In this document: piece by piece, positions 14,748 to 22,599 of the stretch
Position numbering within the stretch: position 1 is the stretch's first letter
How the letters are laid out: every line of letters starts with the position of its first letter
NCBI GenBank assembly: GCA_958452935.1
Contig: CAUDVX010000019.1
Location: 1-29,057 of the forward strand
DNA length: 29,057 nucleotides
From: an uncultured Collinsella sp.
GTDB taxonomy: Bacteria; Actinomycetota; Coriobacteriia; Coriobacteriales; Coriobacteriaceae
Reading direction: 5' to 3'
The notes under the pieces: generated by a model
The model's database searches: none
Told to the model about the DNA's origin: nothing
The model's input: only the letters and a program-made list of their open reading frames with translations
Position numbers and translations under genes: made by a program

Positions 14748-15689
14748 GTGCCGGCGAATAAGGAACATACCGAAGCTACTTCCTCGTCGCTCGCCGTGGC
14801 GGCGGGGGAGTATCTCGATTACCTCGCGGTCGAGCGTGGCTTGACGCGCAACACGATTGCGGCCTATCGTCGTGACCTGACGACGTACTGCGCCTATCTG
14901 GAGCGGGCTGACATTGCGTCTTTTGAAGAGGTGACCCGTCAGGTCGTGGAGGGCTTTGTTGCCGATCGCCGCGACGGAGGCTATTCCGACGCCTCGGTGG
15001 AGCGCGCGCTTGCTGCCGTGAAGGGCCTGCATGCCTTTTTGGTGCGCGATGGGGCCGTGGCCCAAAACCCGACGGCGGCGTTGCGCCTGCCCAAAAAGGC
15101 AGATCGCCTGCCGGAATACCTTTCGGTGGAGGACGTCTCGGCACTGCTGGATCAAGACTTTCCCGAGGGCGAGATGGGACTGCGCGATCACGCCATCTTG
15201 GAAGTGCTTTACGGTTGCGGCTTGCGCGTGAGTGAACTGGTTGGGCTCGATGTGGGCGATATCCATATCGATGACGGGTTTGTCCTGGTGCGCGGTAAGG
15301 GCTCCAAGGAGCGTCTGGCCCCGTTGGTGGGAAGCGCGGCGCGTGCCCTGACACACTATATAGGTGACGGGCGCGCTCTCCTGGCCGCCCATGCTCACGG
15401 GATAGAGACCTCGGCGGTCTTTTTAAATAAGAACGGACGTCGCCTGTCGCGTCAGGCCGTGCATGCGATATGCGAGCGGTATGGGCGCCAGGTGGGGCTG
15501 GTGGGGCTCCATCCCCATACCTTGCGCCACTCCTTTGCCACCCATATGCTCGCGGGCGGTGCCGACCTGCGTGTGCTGCAGGAGATTTTGGGCCATGCCG
15601 ATATTTCGACCACGCAGGTCTACACGCATGTCGACCGCACGCAACTGACCGAGGTCTATCTGGCGGCGCATCCGCTGGCACATCGCTAG
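14748..15689 (+). CDS. xerD: Site-specific tyrosine recombinase, XerD type
   Basis: A 313-residue tyrosine recombinase, expected to resolve chromosome dimers at dif. It has an N-terminal SAM-like core-binding domain (about 18-103) and a catalytic domain with R160 (GLRVSEL), K184 (RGKGSKER), H257 and R260 (HTLRHSFATH), H283 (LGHADISTTQ) and nucleophile Y292. The GTG at 14748 lies 2 nt after the pyrG stop, suggesting translational coupling; no separate ribosome binding site is well spaced, so a later start is possible. There is no transposon or integron context, so a housekeeping XerC/D role is favoured. No XerC partner is in the window. Confidence 0.9.
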   Translation: MPANKEHTEATSSSLAVAAGEYLDYLAVERGLTRNTIAAYRRDLTTYCAYLERADIASFEEVTRQVVEGFVADRRDGGYSDASVERALAAVKGLHAFLVRDGAVAQNPTAALRLPKKADRLPEYLSVEDVSALLDQDFPEGEMGLRDHAILEVLYGCGLRVSELVGLDVGDIHIDDGFVLVRGKGSKERLAPLVGSAARALTHYIGDGRALLAAHAHGIETSAVFLNKNGRRLSRQAVHAICERYGRQVGLVGLHPHTLRHSFATHMLAGGADLRVLQEILGHADISTTQVYTHVDRTQLTEVYLAAHPLAHR

Positions 15690-15724
15690 CACCTCGTTTA
15701 CCTGCATATTTATAAATATTAAAG

Positions 15725-15791
15725 GGGATGGGCCCCAGATTGCCGAGACGCACTTTTGCGCGCATGGGCAATCTGGGGCCCGTCCCATTTT
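15725..15791. terminator. Long hairpin terminator after xerD
   Basis: A 20-bp stem with one G-T wobble (15725-15744 with 15767-15786) is followed by A and five T; AAA lies 5' of the stem. The stem is longer than most terminators. Confidence 0.8.
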
Positions 15792-16021
15792 TCGCCAGAC
15801 ACCGACGCGGTGGTGGGCCGTGTGTACCGTGGGTGGGAGGAGTTTGGGGGCGATGTGAACGGCGTGTAAAGGGACGTAAAAATCGCCTCAAGGTCAACTT
15901 GAAGGTTGAGGTTCGCGGGCGTGGTTCTACAGGTGGCATCCCACCTTTGCTGCAAACACAACATATTGTGTTTTCGAACATATGCTCGGGGGTGTTTTAC
16001 AACATATTGGGGGTGGAGTGG

Positions 16022-16068
16022 TGGGGCGGGGTGGGGGAAGGGGTGGGGAAAGGTGTTGAAAAATGGGG
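16022..16068 (+). promoter_or_regulatory. Putative MraZ box array
   Basis: TGGGG starts at 16022, 16032, 16044 and 16064, with a degenerate TGTTG at 16054, a period of 10-12 bp. E. coli MraZ is known to bind TGGGN repeats spaced at 10 bp upstream of its own gene, so autoregulation is likely here. Confidence 0.55.
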
Positions 16069-16084
16069 CGGTTCCCCATATTAT
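16056..16084 (+). promoter_or_regulatory. Main dcw promoter (mraZ)
   Basis: TTGAAA (16056-16061) and TATTAT (16079-16084) are separated by 17 bp; each matches the sigma-70 consensus at 5 of 6 positions. A palindrome, ATGGGG/CCCCAT (16063-16068 with 16074-16079), fills the spacer, and one TGGGG repeat lies in it. Confidence 0.7.
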
Positions 16085-16099
16085 TGATGACGTCGACAG

Positions 16100-16116
16100 G
16101 CGGGGTGGTTCCCCGC
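16100..16116 (+). promoter_or_regulatory. Second GGGG-NGGTT-CCCC palindrome, downstream of the promoter
   Basis: GCGGGG (16100-16105) pairs with CCCCGC (16111-16116) around TGGTT. Its core GGGGTGGTTCCCC differs by one base from that at 16065-16077, 37 bp upstream. Flanking the transcription start, the two could be operators for one regulator. Confidence 0.45.
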
Positions 16117-16152
16117 GTACGTGCCATCTGAGTAACCGAGGGGAGGGCGCAC

Positions 16153-16587
16153 ATGGGAATGACGGGTGCATACGAGCGCAATCTCGATGCAAAAGGTCGT
16201 CTATCCCTGCCTGCACCCCTTCGCGAGGAGCTTGGAGAGCACGTTCGCGTGTTCAAAGCCCTGGATGTCGATGCTCTGTACGTGTTCTCTGCCGAGGCCT
16301 TCGATAAGTGGGTCGAAGGACTCTTCGCGGGTCGTGAGGGCCACGAGGGTTTTAACCCGCGTGACATCAACGACCAGAAGCTCATGAGGGCGATTAACAA
16401 GCGCACCACGTCGATGGATGTGGACAGCGCGGGTCGTATCGGTCTTTCTGAGTCTCTCCGCAAGCAGGCGAACCTCGACCGCGAGGTCACGGTTGTGGGC
16501 AACTACGACCACCTTGAGGTTTGGGACCGCGCTACGGCCGATGAGGACGATGACGACGAGGCCCTGCTGGACCTCTTCTTCTCGTAA
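16153..16587 (+). CDS. mraZ: MraZ, transcriptional regulator of the dcw cluster
   Basis: A 144-residue MraZ with two SpoVT-AbrB-type DNA-binding repeats. The first holds AYERNLDAKGRLSLPAPLREEL (about 6-27); the second holds TTSMDVDSAGRIGLSESLRKQA (about 85-106). The acidic end (ADEDDDDEALLDLFFS) is longer than in many MraZ. MraZ binds upstream of itself and tunes the downstream division genes; the TGGGG repeats before this gene support that. The ribosome binding site AGGGGAGG is 6 nt from the ATG. rsmH starts 20 nt after the stop. Confidence 0.96.
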   Translation: MGMTGAYERNLDAKGRLSLPAPLREELGEHVRVFKALDVDALYVFSAEAFDKWVEGLFAGREGHEGFNPRDINDQKLMRAINKRTTSMDVDSAGRIGLSESLRKQANLDREVTVVGNYDHLEVWDRATADEDDDDEALLDLFFS

Positions 16588-16607
16588 GGGCAAGGCACGA
16601 GTAACGG

Positions 16608-17573
16608 ATGGAGCGTGGGATCTTGACACAAGAATATCGGCATGAACCTGTCATGCTCGGCGAAGTGCTTGAGTCGCTGCAGCTAAAGAGCGGCTCCGTC
16701 GTCTGCGACTGCACCCTTGGCGGTGCCGGCCATTCGGTAAAGATGGCCGCGCAGGTGGGGGAGACCGGCCTTTTGCTCGGCGTCGATCAGGACGACATGG
16801 CCCTCGAGGCCGCTGGCGCCCGTCTGGACCGCGAGGTTCCCGGCGTACCGCACCAGCTGCTGAAGGGCAACTTCGGCGACTTGGACGAGCTGCTTTGCTC
16901 GGCCGAGGTGCCCGGGGTCGATGGCTTCCTGTTCGACTTGGGCGTTTCGTCGCCGCAACTCGATATCCCTGGCAGGGGCTTTTCGTACAACGAGGACGCC
17001 CCATTGGACATGCGGATGGATCCGGGTAACAACACCTTAAACGCAGCTGAGGTCATCAACACCTATAACGAACACGACCTCGCCCGGATTCTACGCGTCT
17101 ACGGCGAAGAGAAGTTCGCCTCGCAGATCGCGCGCGAGATCGTGCGCCGCCGCGAGCATGAGCCGATCGAAACCACAGGCCAGTTTGTCGAGATCATCAA
17201 GGCTGGTATCCCCGCTGCCGCTCGTCGGCATGGCGGACACCCAGCCAAGAAGAGTTTCCAGGCCATTCGCATCGAGGTCAATCACGAACTCGATGTGCTC
17301 GAGCGAGGGCTTGACGCCGCCACAAGGTGGCTCAACCCGGGCGGACGCATCTGCGTCATCTCGTATCACTCGCTCGAGGACCGTATCGTAAAGAACCACT
17401 TTAAGGAGATGAGCCAGGGGTGCACGTGTCCGCCGGAGATTCCGGTGTGCGTGTGCGGCAACGTGCCGATACTCAAGGTCATCACCCGCAAACCCCTGGT
17501 TGCCCAACCCGATGAGGTTGCGCGCAACCCTCGGGCGAGATCAGCCAAGATCCGCGTGGCGCAGCGTCTGTAG
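16608..17573 (+). CDS. rsmH: 16S rRNA m4C1402 methyltransferase
   Basis: Methylates N4 of C1402 in 16S rRNA using S-adenosylmethionine. The 321-residue product has YRHEPVMLGEVLESL (10-24), the SAM loop CTLGGAGHS (35-43), D60 after the second strand, FDLGVSSPQLD (109-119), GRGFSYNEDAPLDMRMD (122-138) and SYHSLEDRIVKNHF in the C-terminal third. Length fits the family. The ATG at 16608 has only a weak ribosome binding site; a TTG at 16623 is an alternative start. It follows mraZ as in most bacteria. Confidence 0.97.
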   Translation: MERGILTQEYRHEPVMLGEVLESLQLKSGSVVCDCTLGGAGHSVKMAAQVGETGLLLGVDQDDMALEAAGARLDREVPGVPHQLLKGNFGDLDELLCSAEVPGVDGFLFDLGVSSPQLDIPGRGFSYNEDAPLDMRMDPGNNTLNAAEVINTYNEHDLARILRVYGEEKFASQIAREIVRRREHEPIETTGQFVEIIKAGIPAAARRHGGHPAKKSFQAIRIEVNHELDVLERGLDAATRWLNPGGRICVISYHSLEDRIVKNHFKEMSQGCTCPPEIPVCVCGNVPILKVITRKPLVAQPDEVARNPRARSAKIRVAQRL

Positions 17574-17663
17574 ACGCGACTGCGCGATATTGGACCTCCC
17601 GCTCGTACCACAAACGAAGCTTAAACACACTACCAACGTACTCGGGATGGGAGGCGGCATATC
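17574..17663 (+). other. rsmH-ftsL gap
   Basis: No gene or convincing promoter seen in these 90 bp. GGGAGG-like purines at about 17649-17654 serve as the ftsL ribosome binding site, about 9 nt from the ATG. Confidence 0.5.
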
Positions 17664-18134
17664 ATGGGCTACAACACTTCAAACGCAGCACTCGCCTATG
17701 ATATGAACGCCATGCCCGCCTATCGTGAGGCACCGCAGGCCCCCGTTGCTCCCCGCGAGCAGCGCACACCGCGCTTTGATGTCTACACAGGCGCGGGCCG
17801 TCAGGCAAACCAGGCGGTAAGCCCGGTTTTCATGAGCGTTCTTAAAACGTTATGCATCATTGCGGCCATCTTCATGACGATCGGTGTCGCCCGTGTGGCG
17901 CTCGCCGGCATTACGGCCCAGGTGCTCAACAGCAACGCCGCGCTTACCAACACGCTCGAGAAGGCGACCGACGAGAGCTCCGACCTGGAGGTCATGCATT
18001 CGGTCTATGGTGCCGACACACGCATTCGCGACCTTGCGGGCGCTTATGGCATGGTGGAGCCCAGCGAGAGCGTTACACTTGATTTTTCGCAGGATGCAGC
18101 CGCGGGCGCTAGCTCGACCGCGACCGCTCAGTAA
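17664..18134 (+). CDS. ftsL: FtsL-like division protein
   Basis: A 156-residue bitopic protein: a proline-rich cytoplasmic N-terminus (1-53), one membrane segment (about 56-79), a short heptad-like stretch (about 82-112) and a small extracytoplasmic end with AGAYGMVEPSESVTLDF (about 126-141), which resembles the conserved end of FtsL. The tail is low complexity (A/S/T). FtsL joins FtsB/DivIC and FtsQ/DivIB to activate FtsW-FtsI. Sequence similarity in this family is low, so the call rests on topology, that motif and position between rsmH and ftsI. Confidence 0.8.
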   Translation: MGYNTSNAALAYDMNAMPAYREAPQAPVAPREQRTPRFDVYTGAGRQANQAVSPVFMSVLKTLCIIAAIFMTIGVARVALAGITAQVLNSNAALTNTLEKATDESSDLEVMHSVYGADTRIRDLAGAYGMVEPSESVTLDFSQDAAAGASSTATAQ

Positions 18135-18151
18135 CAAGACGGTAGCTGAGT

Positions 18152-20017
18152 ATGACAAATGACTATCGCCGCGGCTCCGACGGGGGTCGCGGTTCTGGAC
18201 GTCCCTCATCGCGGGGACGTTCTGGTTATCAAGGAACGGGTCGGCCATCTTACAACGCGAGGCCGTCCTATGGCAACGACCCCGCGTCGCGTCTCCGTGG
18301 CTCGAGTGGTCCTCAGATGCATAACACCAGACCGCGCAAGAGCTCGTCGACCGAATGGCTCACGGGTACGCCGCTGCCCCGCCGCAAAGCCGTCATGGGC
18401 TTTATCGGGTTTGGCTTGGGTTTGGGCGTCCTTCGCCTTGCCGACTATCAAATCGTGGAAGCCGATAAGCTACGCGACCGTGCCGATGCACGTCGCTTGC
18501 TTGCACAGACGCTGTATGCCAAGCGCGGTACCATCTACGACCGTAACGGCAACGTGCTGACGTCGTCGGTCGAATGCCGCAACATCGCCGTGAATCCTCA
18601 GCTTATCGAGGACGTTGACAAGACGGTATCGGCGCTGGTCAAAGCTACGGGAATCGATAAAAAGACCTGTCGCGAGCTCGTTGAGTCGGATGGCACCTGG
18701 GTGTATATCAAACGCCAGGTGGACGAGGACGATGCCGCGGCGCTGGAGAAGAAGAACCTGCCAGGCGTGCTCTTTGAGCAGGCCATGAAGCGCGTGTACC
18801 CCTACGGCAACCTGGCATCGCAGGTGCTTGGCGTGGTAAACGTGGACAACGACGGTCTGACGGGCCTCGAAAAACAGTACAACAAGCTTTTGACCGGAAC
18901 CAACGGTTCGCTGGTGCGTGAGCGGGCGAGGGACGGTAGCTATATCGCGGGCGGCGCCTATAAAAAGGTTGCCGCGGTGGACGGCGTGGACATCGTGACG
19001 ACGCTCGATGTCAATATCCAGCGCGCCGCCGAGGACGCCCTGGCCGAGGCGGTCGAAAAGACCAAGGCCAAGAACGGCTCGGCCCTGGTCACCGATCCCA
19101 CGACGGGCGAGATTCTGGCGGCATGCTCGTATCCGACATATGACCAGACCGATCTGGAAAACGCCAAGACCGAGGACATGAACTTGCGCCTGGTTACCGA
19201 TGCCTACGAGCCCGGTTCGGTCTTTAAGACGCTCGTGGCCGGTGCCGGCTTCGACTTGGGTGCCGTGCGTTCGAGCACGTCGTTTGAGGTGCCGGCGAGC
19301 ATTAAGGTTGGCGACGACACCGTTACCGACGCCGATAAGCGCGACTACACCATGACCATGGACGTGCGCGAGATGATGCGCCGTTCGTCCAATGTGGGCT
19401 TTGTCCTGGTGGGACGCAAGATCGGTGCCGATGATTTTGCCACCTATGTGGACAAGTGGGGTATCGGTCATAGCTCCGGTGTCGATTTTCCGGGTGAGAG
19501 CCTGGGCATCGTCAAGGAGCGCGACCAGTACGACGGCGCCACGCTGGGCTCGATGAGCTTTGGCCAGGCGCTGTCCGTCTCGCCGATTGAGGTTGCACGT
19601 GCCGTGGGCGGCATCGCGAACGGCGGCGTGATGATGACTCCGCACTTCTATAAGTCCAGCAAGGGCGATGAGAAGGACTGGGGCGAAGGCGAGCGTGCGA
19701 TTTCGGAGGACGCTGCCGCCCAGGTGACATCGTGCATGCAGACGGTCGTGTCCGAAGGCACGGGCGTTGGCGGTGCGGTCGATGGCTATGACGTGGCGGG
19801 CAAGACCGGTACGGCCGAGCGTGCTGACGAGAACGGCGGTTACCTCAAGGAGAACTACATGTCGTCCTTTATGGGCTTTGCGCCGGCACAATCGCCCAAG
19901 GTGCTGTGCTATATCACACTCGATGGAACGCCGAGCGGCTCGGATGCCGCCGCGGTGCCATTCCAGTCCATTATGGCCAACGCGCTCGACGTGCTGGGTA
20001 TCCCGCGCACGAAGTAG
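18152..20017 (+). CDS. ftsI: Septal peptidoglycan transpeptidase, class B PBP (FtsI/PBP3)
   Basis: Crosslinks septal peptidoglycan. The 621-residue protein has an Arg/Gly/Ser-rich cytoplasmic tail (1-78), one membrane anchor (about 80-97), the dimerisation domain (AKRGTIYDRNGNVL, about 123-136) and the transpeptidase domain with active-site S356 and K359 (GSVFK), SSN (412-414) and KTGTAE (551-556). No PASTA domains are present. The long basic tail is unusual compared with E. coli FtsI. It starts 17 nt after ftsL; murE, which usually follows, is absent. Confidence 0.95.
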   Translation: MTNDYRRGSDGGRGSGRPSSRGRSGYQGTGRPSYNARPSYGNDPASRLRGSSGPQMHNTRPRKSSSTEWLTGTPLPRRKAVMGFIGFGLGLGVLRLADYQIVEADKLRDRADARRLLAQTLYAKRGTIYDRNGNVLTSSVECRNIAVNPQLIEDVDKTVSALVKATGIDKKTCRELVESDGTWVYIKRQVDEDDAAALEKKNLPGVLFEQAMKRVYPYGNLASQVLGVVNVDNDGLTGLEKQYNKLLTGTNGSLVRERARDGSYIAGGAYKKVAAVDGVDIVTTLDVNIQRAAEDALAEAVEKTKAKNGSALVTDPTTGEILAACSYPTYDQTDLENAKTEDMNLRLVTDAYEPGSVFKTLVAGAGFDLGAVRSSTSFEVPASIKVGDDTVTDADKRDYTMTMDVREMMRRSSNVGFVLVGRKIGADDFATYVDKWGIGHSSGVDFPGESLGIVKERDQYDGATLGSMSFGQALSVSPIEVARAVGGIANGGVMMTPHFYKSSKGDEKDWGEGERAISEDAAAQVTSCMQTVVSEGTGVGGAVDGYDVAGKTGTAERADENGGYLKENYMSSFMGFAPAQSPKVLCYITLDGTPSGSDAAAVPFQSIMANALDVLGIPRTK

Positions 20018-20142
20018 GGGGTTACAATCTTGAGCGTGGCCTGCCCTTTGTTCTGAAGGGTGTTCACATGCCCTGCACCACGCGCGCATGGCACTGGGAT
20101 ACAATACGCCGATAGCATTATTAGGTTTACAGGGGAGCTGCA
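20018..20142 (+). promoter_or_regulatory. ftsI-murF gap with possible internal promoter
   Basis: A 125-bp gap at the place where murE usually lies. It contains two TACAAT-like hexamers (about 20025 and 20100) without good -35 partners, and a small 5-bp stem, CCCTT/AAGGG, near 20044-20060. The murF ribosome binding site GGGGAG (20132-20137) is 5 nt before the ATG. No remnant of murE is seen. Confidence 0.4.
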
Positions 20143-21567
20143 ATGATAGAGATCGCCGTCAACAACCTCGCGGCCTCAACGGGGGCCCGAACCGTGACGG
20201 AAGAAGTCGATCGGGTATGCCGCGGGTGCGTTATCGACTCGCGTCAGGTCGAGGAGGGGACGATCTTTGTCGCCTTCCCCGGCGAAAAGGTCGACGGCAA
20301 TGATTTTGCCTCCCGTGCCATCGAGTCGGGTGCCGGTGCTGTCGTGATGACGCGCGAGCCCGATGCCGAGCTGGTTTCGTTGGCGCAGGACAAGGGATGT
20401 GCCATCTTGCTGACTGACGACCCCGTGGAGTTCTTGCTGCGCCTGGCGCACGTATATCGCTTGGAGCTTGGCTGCCTGGTCGTCGGCATTACCGGTTCGA
20501 TTGGCAAGACGACGACCAAGGACGTGCTCGCTGCCGTGCTCGCCAAGCGTTATCGCGTCTGGGCCACGAAGGGCAATTTCAACAACCTGATCGGCATGCC
20601 GCTCACGGTGCTTTCCGCTCCGGCCGATACCGAGGTCCTGGTGCTCGAGATGGGCATGAACCATTTTCATGAGATTGAGCGCCTGTCCCAGTCTGCCAAC
20701 CCCAATCTTGCCATCGTGAGCAAGATCGGAACCTCCCACATCGGTATCCTGGGCAGCCGCGAGAACATCGCCCGCGCCAAGTCCGAGATTGTCCAGGGCA
20801 TGTGCGCCGCCGGCGACTTTTCGCCGCTGCTGGTTTTGGGCGGTGAGGACGACTTTACGCCGTTCATTCGTGATACGTTCGCTCAGCCTGCGGGTATCGA
20901 CGTGATGCTGGCAGGTGTCTCGGACGACGACGAGGTCCGCGCGCGCGACATTCGCGTCGACGACGAGGGCCATCCGGTCTTTACGCTCGACTTTGGTCAG
21001 GGCGACACGGTCGATACCATGTTGACCATTCCCGGCGTGCAGTCCGTGCCCAATGCCGTCAAGGCCGCCGCGGTCGCCTATCGTCTGGGCGTGACGCCCG
21101 AGCAGATCGATGCTGCCTTTAGGGGCCTTACGATTACCGGTCACCGTCAGGAGATCAAGCGCGCCAAGAGCGGAGCGCGCATCATCGACGACTCCTATAA
21201 CGCCAGTGCCGAGTCTATGGCTGCCGGCCTCGATTTGCTGTGCTCGCTCATCTGTGACGGTTCGCGCATGGCGATCTTGGGCGAGATGGGCGAGATGGGC
21301 GACGAGGCTCCCCGCATGCATGAGCTCGTGGGAGCCTATGCCGCCGCCAAGAAGCTCGACATGCTCGCGTGCGTCGGCGGCGAGCTGGCTCAGCTCATGG
21401 CCGATGCCGCACGTATGATGGGTATGGATGAGGACCGCATCCAGGTGTTCTCCGATTATCAGCAGGTGCTCGACCGCATGGGCGGCGCGCTTGAAAATCA
21501 TGATGTTGTACTGGTCAAGGGTTCCCGTTTTGTTGAGCTCGACCGCTTTGTGGAAGGTGTGTGCTAG
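20143..21567 (+). CDS. murF: UDP-MurNAc-tripeptide:D-Ala-D-Ala ligase
   Basis: Adds D-Ala-D-Ala to the UDP-MurNAc-tripeptide, using ATP, in the cytoplasm. The 474-residue product has the N-terminal substrate domain (DSRQVEEGTIFVAFPGEKVDGNDF), the ATP loop GITGSIGKTTTKD (115-127), KGNFNNLIGMPLTVL, the EMGMNHFHEI motif and the C-terminal DDSYNASAESM region, all diagnostic of MurF rather than MurE. Length is normal. mraY starts 3 nt after its stop. Confidence 0.97.
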   Translation: MIEIAVNNLAASTGARTVTEEVDRVCRGCVIDSRQVEEGTIFVAFPGEKVDGNDFASRAIESGAGAVVMTREPDAELVSLAQDKGCAILLTDDPVEFLLRLAHVYRLELGCLVVGITGSIGKTTTKDVLAAVLAKRYRVWATKGNFNNLIGMPLTVLSAPADTEVLVLEMGMNHFHEIERLSQSANPNLAIVSKIGTSHIGILGSRENIARAKSEIVQGMCAAGDFSPLLVLGGEDDFTPFIRDTFAQPAGIDVMLAGVSDDDEVRARDIRVDDEGHPVFTLDFGQGDTVDTMLTIPGVQSVPNAVKAAAVAYRLGVTPEQIDAAFRGLTITGHRQEIKRAKSGARIIDDSYNASAESMAAGLDLLCSLICDGSRMAILGEMGEMGDEAPRMHELVGAYAAAKKLDMLACVGGELAQLMADAARMMGMDEDRIQVFSDYQQVLDRMGGALENHDVVLVKGSRFVELDRFVEGVC

Positions 21568-21570
21568 CCC

Positions 21571-22590
21571 ATGTTCGGCAATCCCTCGTATCCTACGTAT
21601 CAGGCCTTTTTGGGACTTGGCATCGCTGCCGCCATTGCGCTGCTGCTTATGCCGTGGTGGATCAAGCTGCTGAAGGTCGAGGGTATCGGCCAACAGGTCC
21701 GAGCCGACGGCCCCAAGCGTCATTTGATTAAACAGGGTACGCCGACCATGGGCGGCGTCATCATCCTTGTCGCGATCTCGCTGACCTGCCTGCTGATGGG
21801 CAAACTCACCACCGAGCTCGTGCTCGTGCTGCTTGCCACGCTGGCCACCGGCGTTCTGGGTCTCATCGACGACCTGACCTCCGTCACGCATGGTCGCTCG
21901 CTCGGCCTGACGCCTCACGCTAAGATGATCGGCCTGACCATCATTTGCGTCACTTTTACCGTGCTCGCCGTCAATTGGTGCGGCGTCGCTCCCGAGATTC
22001 GTTTTCCCGGCGGCCTGACGATTGACCTCGGTGTTCTTTCGACCACCATCTGCGGCCTTTCGTTTCCGTGGTTCTACATTGTATTTTGCTGGCTGATGAT
22101 CGCTGGTCTTTCCAATGCCGTGAACCTGACCGATGGTCTGGACGGCCTTGCCGGCGGCACTTCCATGATCGCCATGCTCGCCATGGCTGCTATGGCGTTT
22201 TTGCACGGTGACGTGAACCTGTCTATCTTCTGCACGGCGTGCGCCGGTGCCTGCCTGGGCTTTTTGTGGTTCAACTGCTACCCGGCGAGCATCTTTATGG
22301 GCGATACCGGCTCGCTTGCACTGGGTGCCGCTTTTGCCTGCACCTCCATCATGACCAACACCGAAGTCGTTTCCCTTATCATCGGTGGCCTGTTTATCGT
22401 CGAGACTCTGTCGGTCATGATCCAGGTCGTCTATTTCCACTTTACGCACAAGCGCGTCTTCCTTATGGCGCCCATCCATCATCATTTCGAAAAGAAGGGC
22501 TGGGCCGAGACCAAGGTCGTTATCCGTTTTTGGATTATCGCCGCGGCCTTTGGCGCCGTTGGCCTCGCCCTGTTCTTCCAGTTGGGATAG
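21571..22590 (+). CDS. mraY: Phospho-MurNAc-pentapeptide transferase
   Basis: Moves phospho-MurNAc-pentapeptide from UDP to undecaprenyl phosphate, making lipid I at the membrane. The 339-residue protein has about ten membrane segments, D100-D101 (LIDDLTS), NLTDGLDGLAGG (185-196), FMGDTGSLALG (242-252) and PIHHHFEKKGW (301-311), all catalytic or family hallmarks. It starts 3 nt after murF; the purine run GGAAGG inside the end of murF is the likely ribosome binding site. Confidence 0.97.
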   Translation: MFGNPSYPTYQAFLGLGIAAAIALLLMPWWIKLLKVEGIGQQVRADGPKRHLIKQGTPTMGGVIILVAISLTCLLMGKLTTELVLVLLATLATGVLGLIDDLTSVTHGRSLGLTPHAKMIGLTIICVTFTVLAVNWCGVAPEIRFPGGLTIDLGVLSTTICGLSFPWFYIVFCWLMIAGLSNAVNLTDGLDGLAGGTSMIAMLAMAAMAFLHGDVNLSIFCTACAGACLGFLWFNCYPASIFMGDTGSLALGAAFACTSIMTNTEVVSLIIGGLFIVETLSVMIQVVYFHFTHKRVFLMAPIHHHFEKKGWAETKVVIRFWIIAAAFGAVGLALFFQLG

Positions 22591-22599
22591 TGGTCTTTC

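Larger units (their letters stand above)
15792..16152 (+). promoter_or_regulatory. Regulatory region of the dcw cluster
   Basis: No credible gene. In order it holds: a CCTCAA/TTGAGG stem near 15890-15910; AGGTGG/CCACCT (15931-15946); an 8-bp stem AAACACAA/TTGTGTTT (15954-15973) overlapping the first of three AACATAT motifs; a G-rich tract (16009-16049); the promoter (16056-16084); two matching palindromes; and the mraZ ribosome binding site AGGGGAGG (16139-16146). Confidence 0.6.

Noticed and set aside
14748..15689. Tyrosine recombinase as part of a mobile element
   Set aside because: It has XerD length and motifs, is coupled to pyrG, and there are no att repeats, cargo or integrase-type N-terminal domain nearby.
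15728..16087. 119-codon plus-strand frame before mraZ
   Set aside because: It begins inside the terminator stem, lacks a ribosome binding site and its end is just the translated G-rich tract and promoter.
18470..20143. Long minus-strand frame opposite ftsI
   Set aside because: Shadow of the transpeptidase gene; composition is arbitrary (H, R, A, G rich).
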